Positions 26,429 to 35,140 of a stretch of DNA of 64,000 nucleotides are shown here, one piece after another; position 1 is the stretch's first letter, and the number at the start of each line of letters is the position of its first letter. The notes below the pieces were generated by a model. It was not told the origin of the DNA. It saw only the letters and a program-made list of their open reading frames with translations, and did not search any database. Source of the DNA: Chromatiaceae bacterium (GTDB taxonomy: Bacteria; Pseudomonadota; Gammaproteobacteria; Chromatiales; Chromatiaceae); the NCBI GenBank assembly GCA_016714645.1, contig JADKCI010000005.1:611148-675147 (forward strand), read 5' to 3'. The translations under genes were made by a program, and so were the position numbers.

Positions 26429-27843
26429 GTCAAGAAATCGGGACGGCTCATTTCACCCCCGCCGACCTGATGGAGTTTAGGGCGCGCCTGCGGGCGGAGA
26501 CGGAGCTGCTGGCGACCTGGATAGCCGAGGGCGTCCTGGCCTCCGGACCCAAGACGGGGGGCTATGAGCTGGAAGGCTGGCTGGTGGGTCCGGACCTACG
26601 GCCACGGCCCTGCGCCGGGGAGCTATTGGCGCGCCTCGGCGACCCCCAGGTCATTCACGAAGTGGCCACCTTCAACCTGGAGATCAATGGCCAGCCCCAA
26701 GCGCTCCTGGGCCGGTCCCTCAGCCAGATGGCCGCGGAATTGGCGACCACCTGGGCGGGGGCCCAGGCCGTCGGCACTGCCCTGGGGGCGCGCCTGGTGA
26801 TGATCGGCATCCTCCCGACCCTGCGCGAGGCGGATCTGGTCATGGCCAACATGACGCCCTCCAACCGCTTCCCCATTCTCAATGCCCAGATCATCGCCCA
26901 GCATCAGGGCCAGCCACTGCAACTCCAGATCCAGGGCCAGGACCGCCTGGCGATAACCCGCCATGACGTCATGGCCACGGCCACCACGACCTCCTTTCAA
27001 ATCCACCTCAAGGTTTCGCCCGCGGAGTCCGCGCGGGCCTATAATCTGTCCAGGATCATCTCCGCCCCCCTGGTGGCGGTGAGCGCCAATTCACCCTATC
27101 TCTTCGGCCTGGACCTCTGGCGCGAGACCCGGATCCCGGTTTATGAGCAGACCACCTCGGTGACCTGGTCAAGCCGATCGGACCGCACCTCTTTCGGCAC
27201 TCGTTATGCCGAAGGCTCGATGCTGGAGTGCTTTCAGGCCAACCTGCGTGACTTTCCCGTTTACCTGCCCGAACTCCTTGATGAACCGGTCGAAAGCCTG
27301 GCGCATCTGCGGCTGCACAATGGCTCTATCTGGCGCTGGAATCGCCCCGTGGTGGGTTTCGACCCGGACGGCACCCCCCATCTGCGCATCGAGCACCGGC
27401 CCCTATCGGCGGGCCCGACCATCCTGGATGTCGTCGCCAACGCCGCCCTCTATTTCGGCGTCATCCAGTCCCTGCTCCAGGAGCCCCAACCCCCGGAAAG
27501 GTCCCTGCCCTGCCGGGTGGCCCGCGCCAACTTCTATCGTGCCGCGCAACAGGGCCTCAAGGCCCGGCTCCAGTGGTTGGGTGGCCGCGTCGCCACGGCC
27601 CGTGAGATTATCGCCCGCGACCTGCTGCCACGGGCGCGCTGGGGCCTTCGACATCTTGGGTTCGACCCCGAGGAAATAGCCCTCTGGCTCGGCATCCTGG
27701 AGGGCCGGGTACGTACCGGCCAGACGGGGGCGGAGTGGCAACGGGCCTACATCGCCCGCCATGGACCGGATATGACCGCCCTCACGGGCGCCTATCTGGA
27801 GCGCCAGCAAAGCGGCCTACCCGTCCACGACTGGACCCTGTAG
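26425..27843 (+). CDS. Glutamate-cysteine ligase-like (GCS2 family) protein
   Basis: This 472-residue protein belongs to the GCS2/carboxylate-amine ligase group, judged from the metal/ATP-binding pattern: YELEGWLVG near residue 45, VATFNLEINGQPQ, TATTTSFQIHLKV, and LRIEHRPLSAGPT. It would join an amine to a gamma-carboxylate with ATP. It is not the classic gammaproteobacterial GshA, so its substrate is open. Translational coupling to murU, and an M14 deacylase next door, suggest a small-molecule amide pathway; this is inference. Confidence 0.7.
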   Translation: MSQEIGTAHFTPADLMEFRARLRAETELLATWIAEGVLASGPKTGGYELEGWLVGPDLRPRPCAGELLARLGDPQVIHEVATFNLEINGQPQALLGRSLSQMAAELATTWAGAQAVGTALGARLVMIGILPTLREADLVMANMTPSNRFPILNAQIIAQHQGQPLQLQIQGQDRLAITRHDVMATATTTSFQIHLKVSPAESARAYNLSRIISAPLVAVSANSPYLFGLDLWRETRIPVYEQTTSVTWSSRSDRTSFGTRYAEGSMLECFQANLRDFPVYLPELLDEPVESLAHLRLHNGSIWRWNRPVVGFDPDGTPHLRIEHRPLSAGPTILDVVANAALYFGVIQSLLQEPQPPERSLPCRVARANFYRAAQQGLKARLQWLGGRVATAREIIARDLLPRARWGLRHLGFDPEEIALWLGILEGRVRTGQTGAEWQRAYIARHGPDMTALTGAYLERQQSGLPVHDWTL

Positions 27844-27875
27844 CTTGTTCAATTCAATCGGCGTTATGCCCCATC

Positions 27876-28925
27876 ATGCTTACAGAACGTTATGAACTGC
27901 CGGAAGGCCTCCTGGACCAGGACAGCCGCGGTCTGGAGGCCTACCTGGGGGGGCCAACCCTCATCCATCTCCCGGGGAAGCGCCAGCCGGCCCTCTTTAT
28001 ATCGGTCTTGCTGCATGGTAACGAAACCAGCGGCTGGGATGCCCTCCGCGCCCTTTTGCGCCAGCGCCTGGAGCGGTGGGGCGAGCCGCGGCTGCCCCGT
28101 GCCCTGAGCCTCTTCATCGGCAATGTCACGGCCGCCGCCCAGGGGCTACGCCACCTGCCCCATCAGCCGGACTACAACCGGGTCTGGCCGGGCAGTGACC
28201 TGGACCCCACCCCGGAGCACGGCCTCATGCAACGGGTGGTGGACAGCCTGCGCGACCGGGGCCTCTTTGCCAGCATCGACCTCCACAACACCACCGGCAT
28301 CAACCCCCACTACGGCTGCGTCACCCAGCTTGACGCTCGCTCCCTGCACCTGGCCGCCCTCTTCAGCCGGACCCTGATTTACATACTCCACACCAAAGGC
28401 GTCCAGGCCACCGCCCTGGGCGCCCTCTGCCCAGCGGTAACCCTAGAGTGCGGCAAGGTGGGTGACAAACACGGGGTAAGCCACGCCCGGGAATACATCG
28501 ATGCCTGCCTGCACCTCTCCGACCTACCCGGGCACCCGGTCGTCCCCCAGGACATCGACCTCTACCACACCGTCGCCCAGGTCCAGGTGCGGGATGACCA
28601 CAGCTTCACCTATGGGCCAGGGCAAGCCGATCTCATCCTGGCGCCGGATCTGGAAGGCTTGAACTTTTGCGAACTCGCCCCCGGCACGAGCTTTGGCCGG
28701 GTGATGACCCAGGGCCGGGAGGTTCCCCTCCGGGTGCGCGATGCCGGGGGGGGCGATGTGACGGCGCGCTATTTCCATATCGAGGACGGCGAATTACGCC
28801 TATCCCGGGCGACCATGCCCACCATGCTCACCCGGGACGAAACCATTATCCGCCAGGATTGCCTCTGCTACCTGATGGCACCCTATCACGACCTGGTACC
28901 GCACCCCCGGAGGTTATCCCAATGA
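27876..28925 (+). CDS. M14-family succinylglutamate desuccinylase/aspartoacylase-like protein
   Basis: This 349-residue zinc hydrolase would cut an N-acyl amide. The zinc motif is H47-x2-E50 in LLHGNETSGW, with a later His in SIDLHNTTGINPHYG and the catalytic Glu in AVTLECGKVG. The start MLTERYELPEG is the family-like start; the longer open frame upstream overlaps the GCS2 gene and is a shadow. It overlaps the acyl-CoA synthetase start by 4 bases. Confidence 0.82.
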   Translation: MLTERYELPEGLLDQDSRGLEAYLGGPTLIHLPGKRQPALFISVLLHGNETSGWDALRALLRQRLERWGEPRLPRALSLFIGNVTAAAQGLRHLPHQPDYNRVWPGSDLDPTPEHGLMQRVVDSLRDRGLFASIDLHNTTGINPHYGCVTQLDARSLHLAALFSRTLIYILHTKGVQATALGALCPAVTLECGKVGDKHGVSHAREYIDACLHLSDLPGHPVVPQDIDLYHTVAQVQVRDDHSFTYGPGQADLILAPDLEGLNFCELAPGTSFGRVMTQGREVPLRVRDAGGGDVTARYFHIEDGELRLSRATMPTMLTRDETIIRQDCLCYLMAPYHDLVPHPRRLSQ

Positions 28926-30742
28926 AAACTTGGTCACTGGATCCGATTCCCGTCGATGAGTGGGCGACGTTAGATAGCATTTTCCGGGAGCGGGTCCGGC
29001 GCTCACCCCTGCGCGACGCCTACCGCTGGTTCGATCGCGCCCTGGACGGCTGGCGGCAAATGACCTGGGCCGAGATGGGGCACGAGGTGGCGCGGTGGCG
29101 ACAGGCCCTCGGGGGCGAGGGGCTGCAGCCCGGCGATCGCGTCGCCCTGCAATTGCGCAACTGCCCTGAATGGGTAATTTTTGACCAGGCCGCCCTGTCC
29201 CTGGGCCTGGTCACGGTGCCCCTCTACACCGACGACCGGGCCGACAACGCCGCCGAGATCCTGCGGGACGCCGGCGTCAAACTCCTGCTCATGCAGGATG
29301 CCAACCGCTGGAAGCGACTGGCGCCCATGATCGGCACCGCCAGGACACCGGGGCGAGTCTTGCTGCTGGATGGCAGCGAGGAGTCGCGGCGACTCGCGGC
29401 GGAGAACCCGCGCCTCGCCAGCGTTCCCGACTGGCTGCCCGGGAGCGGCCCTGACGGGCCATGGCGTCCCGCGGACCCCCAGGGCCTGGCCAGTATCGTT
29501 TATACCTCCGGAACCACGGGGCGGTCCAAGGGGGTCATGCTGAGCCACCGCAATATCCTCAGCAATGCCCAGGCCATTCTCGCCCTGGTCAAGGTCTATG
29601 AGGAAGACGTCTTCCTGTCCTTCCTCCCCCTGTCGCACATGCTGGAGCGCACCGGCAGCTATATTCTGCCGATGATAGCGGGGAGTACCGTAGCCTATGC
29701 CCGCTCGGTGTCACAGTTGGGCGAGGACATGCAGACCATCGCCCCCAGCGTCATCATTGCCGTGCCCCGGGTGTTCGAACGGGTTCATGCCCGTATCGGC
29801 GCTCAGCTAAGCCACCGCCCGGCCCTCATTAGACGCCTGTTTGCCTTGACCGTCGCGGCGGGTTGGCGTGATTTCGAGCACCGGCAGGGGCGCGGCCACT
29901 GGCACCCCCTGCTCCTGCTGTGGCCACTGCTGAGGCGCGTCTTCAGCCAGCCCGTGCTCGACAAGTTCGGGGGGCGGATGCGCGCCGCGGTCAGTGGTGG
30001 CGCCCCCCTGCCCTTCGAGGTCGCCCACCTCCTCGTCGGGCTGGGCCTCCCGCTTATCCAGGGTTATGGACTCACGGAGACGAGCCCGGTCATTGCCGTA
30101 AACCCACTCGAAAACAATTATCTGGATAGTGTCGGCGTGCCTCTGCCGGGCATGGAGGTCCGGCTGGGCGCCGACAGCGAACTGCAGGTCAGGGGTCCCG
30201 GCGTCATGCTGGGCTACTGGAATAACCCCGAGGCCACCGCCGCGGTGCTGGACGCCGATGGCTGGCTGCACACCGGGGATCAGGCCCGCATCGCCGGCCA
30301 GCACCTTTATATCACCGGTCGCATTAAGGACATTATGGTGCTGTCCAATGGCGAGAAGGTGTCGCCGGCGGACATGGAAATGGCGATCGGGCTGGACCCC
30401 CTCTTTGAACAGGTCATGATCGTCGGCGAGGGCCACCCCTTCCTGGCCGCCTTGCTCGTCCTGGATGCGCAGGCCTGGCCGCTCCTCGCCCGGGAGTTTG
30501 GCCTGGATCCGGACTCCAGGGACAGCCTGGCCAACCCCCTGCTGCACAAGGCCATGCTCAAACGCGTGCGGGACGCCCTCGGCGACTTTCCCAGCTATGC
30601 CAAGATCCGCCGCGTCCTGCTCCTGCTCGATCCCTGGACCATCGATAACGGGCTCATGACACCGACCCTGAAATTCAGGCGCAACCGGGTGATCGAACAG
30701 TATCGTGCGGAAATTTTGCGCCTTTATGAGTCCGGGACTTGA
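28922..30742 (+). CDS. Long-chain acyl-CoA synthetase (AMP-forming)
   Basis: This 606-residue member of the ANL superfamily activates fatty acids to acyl-CoA via acyl-AMP. The P-loop motif YTSGTTGRSKGVMLSH, the GYGLTETSP motif and the hinge GWLHTGDQARI with ITGRIKDIMVLSNGEKV are intact. It looks like the bacterial FadD15/long-chain group with a large N-terminal domain. It starts on the ATGA that ends the M14 gene. Confidence 0.9.
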   Translation: MKTWSLDPIPVDEWATLDSIFRERVRRSPLRDAYRWFDRALDGWRQMTWAEMGHEVARWRQALGGEGLQPGDRVALQLRNCPEWVIFDQAALSLGLVTVPLYTDDRADNAAEILRDAGVKLLLMQDANRWKRLAPMIGTARTPGRVLLLDGSEESRRLAAENPRLASVPDWLPGSGPDGPWRPADPQGLASIVYTSGTTGRSKGVMLSHRNILSNAQAILALVKVYEEDVFLSFLPLSHMLERTGSYILPMIAGSTVAYARSVSQLGEDMQTIAPSVIIAVPRVFERVHARIGAQLSHRPALIRRLFALTVAAGWRDFEHRQGRGHWHPLLLLWPLLRRVFSQPVLDKFGGRMRAAVSGGAPLPFEVAHLLVGLGLPLIQGYGLTETSPVIAVNPLENNYLDSVGVPLPGMEVRLGADSELQVRGPGVMLGYWNNPEATAAVLDADGWLHTGDQARIAGQHLYITGRIKDIMVLSNGEKVSPADMEMAIGLDPLFEQVMIVGEGHPFLAALLVLDAQAWPLLAREFGLDPDSRDSLANPLLHKAMLKRVRDALGDFPSYAKIRRVLLLLDPWTIDNGLMTPTLKFRRNRVIEQYRAEILRLYESGT

Positions 30743-30808
30743 ACTCAGAAGGTCAGAGGTAAAGCTCCCTGGACCAGCTTGAACTGAAGTTGCCCCCTGG
30801 CCAATAGA

Positions 30809-30850
30809 TATACCCAACACACCCGGGTTTTCGGTGTTCCGGGCCGGGTA
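30809..30850. repeat. REP-like palindromic element, copy 1
   Basis: A 42-base element starts TATACCCAACACACC and ends CCGGGCCGGGTA, with the outer ends complementary (TACCC / GGGTA). Two further copies lie at 58815-58858 and 62307-62348. All three lie at or just after the 3' end of a gene. Confidence 0.6.
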
Positions 30851-30966
30851 GTGTCTGGCGGGGGACGCCGTGAATACGTCCCTGTAGGCTTGACGACAGC
30901 ATCCCTGCTGTCGACACCCCCGCCAGCCCCCACCCGGCCCTCCGCGATAGGCCGGGGAGTCTCAAC

Positions 30967-31662
30967 GTGGCCCAGTTCTGGGACAGTCGGGCGGCCGACC
31001 TCAAAGCCCAGGCCGGCGGTTCCATCGCCAACCCGGGCGAAATGGCGGCTTCCCACACCCTGACTATCGACGTGCTGCAATCGATTCCCGCCTATGTCAC
31101 TGAATTCAAGCAGGTCTTCGGCACTGACAAGATCACCATCGACGAGGTCACCCAGGCCATCGCCGAGTTCGAGAAGACCCTGGTCACCCCCAACTCGCGG
31201 TTCGACCGCTGGCTGCTGGGCGAGAAGGACGCCCTGACCGCCAGCGAGGCCGAAGGCTATAAACTCTTCAAGAACAGCGGCTGCGTCGCGTGCCACAATG
31301 GCGAGGCCGTGGGCGGCAACTCCTTCCAGAAGATGGGTGTCGTGGAGCCCTACCAGACCCAAAGCACCGCCGAGGGCATGGCCGGGGTGACGGGTAAGGA
31401 TGCCGACCGCTTCAAGTTCAAGGTACCGACCCTGCGCAATGTCGAGATGACCTATCCCTACTTCCATGACGGCGCGGCCCAGACCCTGACCGAAGCGGTG
31501 GACATCATGGGCCGACTGCAACTGGGCAAGAAGTTCACAACCGAGGAGAACGCCAAGATCGTCGCCTTCCTCAAAACCCTGACCGGCGATCAGCCGGCGT
31601 TCCTGATGCCGATCCTGCCACCGTCCACCGACAAGACCCCGCCGCCCAAGCCCTTCGGCTAG
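30967..31662 (+). pseudogene. Cytochrome c peroxidase, C-terminal part only
   Basis: About 231 residues match the second half of di-haem cytochrome c peroxidases (MauG/CcpA family): QFWDSRAADLKAQ at the start, the haem site CVACH, the distal region FKFKVPTLRNVEMTYPYFHD, and a final AFLKTLTGDQP. The signal peptide and first haem domain are missing. Family similarity begins abruptly around 30950, about 100 bases after a REP-like element, so a deletion has removed the front. Without a signal it cannot reach the periplasm, so it is probably dead. Confidence 0.75.
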
Positions 31663-31690
31663 ACCCTGGCGGACCTAGGGTCGCCACCGG

Positions 31691-31717
31691 AACCCGACCG
31701 ATGCGTCGGTCGGGTTT
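31691..31717. terminator. Hairpin terminator after the peroxidase remnant
   Basis: A perfect inverted repeat AACCCGACCGA-TGCG-TCGGTCGGGTT lies 30 bases after the stop, followed only by a short T-run. Confidence 0.7.
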
Positions 31718-31764
31718 ACCAGCCTGGCGGGGACCCACACACAGTCTGTATGAGGTAAGAACGA

Positions 31765-32070
31765 ATGAAAGCCTTGTTGATCAACCCCGAGACCCAATCC
31801 ATCGAGGCGGTGGACAACGAGAGCCGTGCAGACATCGCCGGGGTGATTGGCTTCGACACCATCGAGTCCGATGCCATCGGAACCGCCGGGGACCGATTGT
31901 ATTTCGACGAGGAGTGTTTTCTGCGCGGGGCCAGCGGTCGCTTTCAGGTCGACAAGCTGATCCCTATCTCGGGCAAGACCCTGGTCACCGGCACGGCCGA
32001 TGACGGCGCCACACTCAGCGACGCGGTGACTGACATCGAGAGCCTGCGTAGCCGCACCCGTTATCTTTGA
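31765..32070 (+). CDS. Conserved hypothetical protein, 101 aa
   Basis: MKALLINPETQSIEAV at the N-terminus and DRLYFDEECFLRG in the middle suggest a small soluble beta-rich protein like the DUF3846-type proteins found in plasmids and phages, but I am not sure of the family. The ribosome site is modest (GAGGTAAGAACG). It lies between a terminator and cas6 and has no obvious link to either. Confidence 0.6.
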   Translation: MKALLINPETQSIEAVDNESRADIAGVIGFDTIESDAIGTAGDRLYFDEECFLRGASGRFQVDKLIPISGKTLVTGTADDGATLSDAVTDIESLRSRTRYL

Positions 32071-32140
32071 CCGATCGGCAATATGGGCGGTGCGCCGAAC
32101 CGCGACCCAGTCGCCAGCCGCGGCCGCCGCGACACCAGGG

Positions 32141-32169
32141 TTCGGCGCGGCGTCACGACGGGTTATAAT
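32141..32169 (+). promoter_or_regulatory. Candidate sigma-70 promoter for cas6
   Basis: A perfect TATAAT (32164-32169) lies 17 bases after a weak -35 (TTCGGC). It is followed by an AAGGAGG ribosome site (32180-32186) and the cas6 ATG at 32192. Confidence 0.45.
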
Positions 32170-32191
32170 CCCGCGGGTCAAGGAGGCCACC

Positions 32192-33151
32192 ATGTCCAGA
32201 AACCTACCCAATCTCCCCGTCTCGCTTTATCGTTTCAGCTACCTCGCCGGCGAGGATCTGCACCTCCCCGCAGACCCGCGCGAGTTCTGGCATGGCGTCT
32301 TCGGCCTGCGCCTGCGCGAGATCGCCTGCGTGCTACCCGGGATCGAATGCCGCGCCTGCCTGCTGTTGCATCACTGCGCCTACAGCCACCTGTTCAGCGG
32401 TCCATGCCCACCTGACGCGGAACTGATGCGCCGCTACGACACCATCCCGGTCCCCCACGCCTTCCAGATCGATGGCACCTATCCCGCGACCCTGCGCGCC
32501 AACGCGACCCTCGCCGTCTCCATGGCACTGGTGGGGGACGCCAACGACCAGCTCCCGCTGGTCATCCAGACCATGGCGGCGGCCGGACAGGGTGGCCTGG
32601 GCAAGGGGCGCGGGCGGGCCTGGTTGCAGGACGTCACCCAGATCCTGCCGGATGGGACCCCGCCCCACCCCGTCGCGACCAAGGGTCGCCTGCTCACCAT
32701 GCTGCCGCCCCAGGCGCCACCTACTCCGCCGATCCCGGACGCCATCCGCCTGGTATTCCTCAGCCCCTACAAGCCCTCCGGGCAACCGGCCGGTGGCACC
32801 AGCCTCGGCCACCTGCTCATGGCCATAGTGCGGCGGATCAGCCTGCTCCAGTACTTCTACACCGGCGTCAGACTCGAAGCCCCCTTCCCGGAGCTGAAGG
32901 CGGCCAGCGAAGGGGTCCGGGTGCTGGGCCAGACCCTTCGCCACCAGGACGCCTCCCGCCAAGGCAAACGCCTCGACACCGGCGGGCTGCTCGGCCACAT
33001 CGACCTGGACCTGACCGGCATCGAACCGCTCTGGCCTTATCTCCACCTGGGTCAATGGCTCAACGTCGGCAAGAAAGCTAGCATGGGGTATGGGCGCTAT
33101 GGCCTGACCCTGCCGAGCCGCGGTACGCAGACGTACAAGCAGGCAGCTTGA
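32192..33151 (+). CDS. cas6: CRISPR repeat endoribonuclease Cas6
   Basis: This 319-residue RAMP-fold protein would cut the precursor crRNA within each repeat, leaving an 8-base 5' tag. A Cys-rich segment (IECRACLLLHHCAYSHLF) lies near residue 50-65, as in several type III Cas6 proteins. The C-terminal Gly-rich loop LNVGKKASMGYGRYGL is typical of Cas6. The start MSRNLPNLPV is fixed by an AAGGAGG site. It is the first gene of the CRISPR locus and is separated from the effector operon by about 630 bases. Confidence 0.85.
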   Translation: MSRNLPNLPVSLYRFSYLAGEDLHLPADPREFWHGVFGLRLREIACVLPGIECRACLLLHHCAYSHLFSGPCPPDAELMRRYDTIPVPHAFQIDGTYPATLRANATLAVSMALVGDANDQLPLVIQTMAAAGQGGLGKGRGRAWLQDVTQILPDGTPPHPVATKGRLLTMLPPQAPPTPPIPDAIRLVFLSPYKPSGQPAGGTSLGHLLMAIVRRISLLQYFYTGVRLEAPFPELKAASEGVRVLGQTLRHQDASRQGKRLDTGGLLGHIDLDLTGIEPLWPYLHLGQWLNVGKKASMGYGRYGLTLPSRGTQTYKQAA

Positions 33152-33778
33152 ACAGCCCCGCGCCCGCTAGCAAGTGTGTCCCAAAAACCCCTCTCCCGCT
33201 TGCGGGAGAGGGGTTGGCGACTCTGGGGAGGCAGGAGGTAGAGCCGCGCCTGGAGCAGTGGCCGAGGAGAGGGAACGACCTGACACACGCCAAGGTTTCG
33301 TCCTCCGGCATGTCCCGTTCCTCGCGGCCCAGACCCATTCCAGCAGCCTGTTCGACAGCCTATGATCCGAACCGCCCGGATCGGGCGTCCCCTGGCCACC
33401 GAACCATCGGACTCAGGCGCTATCCCGACCCCACCCAGCCGCCGTATCCCAAGACCCGCAGTCGCCTGTTTCCAATCACCCCGCCAGGGGTTACCATCGG
33501 CCGAACAAAAACAAGAGGGGCGAATACCCCAGCGAGGACGCACACCATGCCGGCACCAGGCCCAGACCAGATCCCGCCAGCCGCAACGGTGTGCCACATC
33601 GGCCCGGCCAGGGTCAAGCCGCCGTCCCGCGCAGCAGCACAAGCTTGTCGAAGGACCCCAGGGCACAGCCCCTGGGGCATAGTGGCGTCGAACCGGAGGC
33701 GCCAGGGATATTGAGGCCGCCAAGGAGCTAGGGAAAGCCCGGTTCGCCCGCGCCAACGGATGCCTAAGGACACTCCCC
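33152..33778. other. Gene-free stretch between cas6 and the effector operon
   Basis: No convincing gene. It holds a strong hairpin (33186-33215) and one copy of an ACAAGCTTGTCG motif (33639-33650) that recurs upstream of two other genes in this locus. The open frames on both strands here have no recognisable domains. Confidence 0.5.
33186..33215. repeat. Strong hairpin after cas6
   Basis: A perfect 14-base stem (AACCCCTCTCCCGC / GCGGGAGAGGGGTT) with a 2-base loop lies 35 bases after the cas6 stop. It lacks a T-run on the plus strand. It may end the cas6 message or be a REP-type repeat; similar CCCCTCTCCC hairpins are common in proteobacterial genomes. Confidence 0.6.
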
Positions 33779-34962
33779 ATGACCAACCCCCACCCCAGCA
33801 CACCGGAGCAATACCCCCATCGCATCCTGCTGATGGTCACGGGACGCACGCCCCAGGTGGTCACAGAGACCCTCTACGCCCTGACCCAGCGCCCCAACCC
33901 CTTCGTCCCCACCCAGGTCCACCTGATCACCACTGCCGAGGGGGCTCAGGACGCCAATCTCGCCCTGCTCGACCCCAACGAGGGCTGGTTCCATCGCCTC
34001 TGCGCCGACTATGGCCTGACCGGCATCGCCTTCGACGCCAGCCACATCCACACCATCCGCGATGCCGACGGGCAGCCCGTCGCCGACATCCGCACCGAGG
34101 ACGAACACCGCGCCTGCGCCGACCTGATCACCGACTGGTCCGCGACCTCACCGCCGACGAGGACGGCTCGGCCCTGCACGTCTCGCTGGCCGGTGGGCGC
34201 AAGACCATGACCTACTACCTCGGCAATGCCCTCACCCTGTTCGGCCGCGCCCAGGACCGGCTGTCCCATGTCCTGGTCCCGCCCCCCTACGAGACCAACC
34301 GCGAGTTTTTCTACCCCAGTCCCAATAGCCGGCGGCTCTACGTCGAGCCCCTCAAGCGCTGGTTCGACGCCAAGGACGCCGTGGTCACACTGGCGGACAT
34401 CCCCTTTGTGCGGCTACGCAACAGCCTGCCCGGGCGCTTCAAGGGCCTGGAAAACGGCGCGGCACGCTTCACCGAGGTGGTGGAGGCCCTCCAGGGGGCC
34501 TTGCAGCCAGCCGCCGTGACCGTGAACTACCGCCGTGGCGGGCTGCTGCTGGGCGAGGGGAGCTTCGTCCCCCTGGGTACCGCCGACCTCGCCTTCTACG
34601 GCTGGCTCGCCGCCCGCGCCCGTGCCGGGGCCGGCCCAGTACGCATCCCCGGTAAGGACCCCAAGAGCTGGAAGCCCGGCGAGGGGGACCTTTATGCCGG
34701 GTACTACGCCGAGTTCCTGGTCCAGGCGCGGGAGACCGATCTGCGGGAGGGGGTTGGCCAGGACATGAAGGCCCTGGGGGCCATGACCTACCAGTTCTTT
34801 CACCAGCGCAAGAGCGCCATCCGCAAGGCGTTGGAGCAGGCCGTCGGGCCTTTGGCGGAGGCTTATGCGGTGCAGAATCTGACGGGAGAGCGGAGACCTG
34901 GTGGGTTTGGGTTGCGGGTGGCTCGCGGGCAGATTCGGCTTATCGGGGAGCGGCTTCGATGA
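33779..34962 (+). pseudogene. CARF-domain CRISPR accessory protein, NE0113 family, frameshifted
   Basis: The first frame gives HRILLMVTGRTPQVVTETLY, then THLITTAEG-like and LDPNEGWFHRLCADYGL, which is the Cas_NE0113 (TIGR02584) N-terminus. The second frame continues with ALHVSLAGGRKTMTYYLGNA (the CARF ligand-binding motif), LFGRAQDRLSHVLV and an intact C-terminus. The span is one base short of a multiple of three; a missing G near 34136-34139 explains it. Members of this family sit in type III loci and are thought to bind cyclic oligoadenylate. Restored, it would be about 394 residues. Inactivation or sequence error cannot be told apart here. Confidence 0.82.
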
Positions 34963-35140
34963 GTTCGGGAGCGCTGCGGGGGTTTTTGAAAACGGGTAGC
35001 CCAGGGCTGTGTGCAATCTTGACAAACCTTGAACGAGGACTGAGCAAATGACGACCTATCTATCTACAGGTTCCCAGTCGCCCGCCGCCAAGCCCACTCC
35101 CACCAGCTACTCTAGGACAACAAGTTAAGGAGCACACCCG

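Noticed and set aside
35048..35128. 26-codon frame just before the CARF nuclease gene (MTTYLSTGSQ)
   Set aside because: Low-complexity Ser/Thr/Pro/Ala content and no family match. It could be a leader peptide, but nothing supports that.
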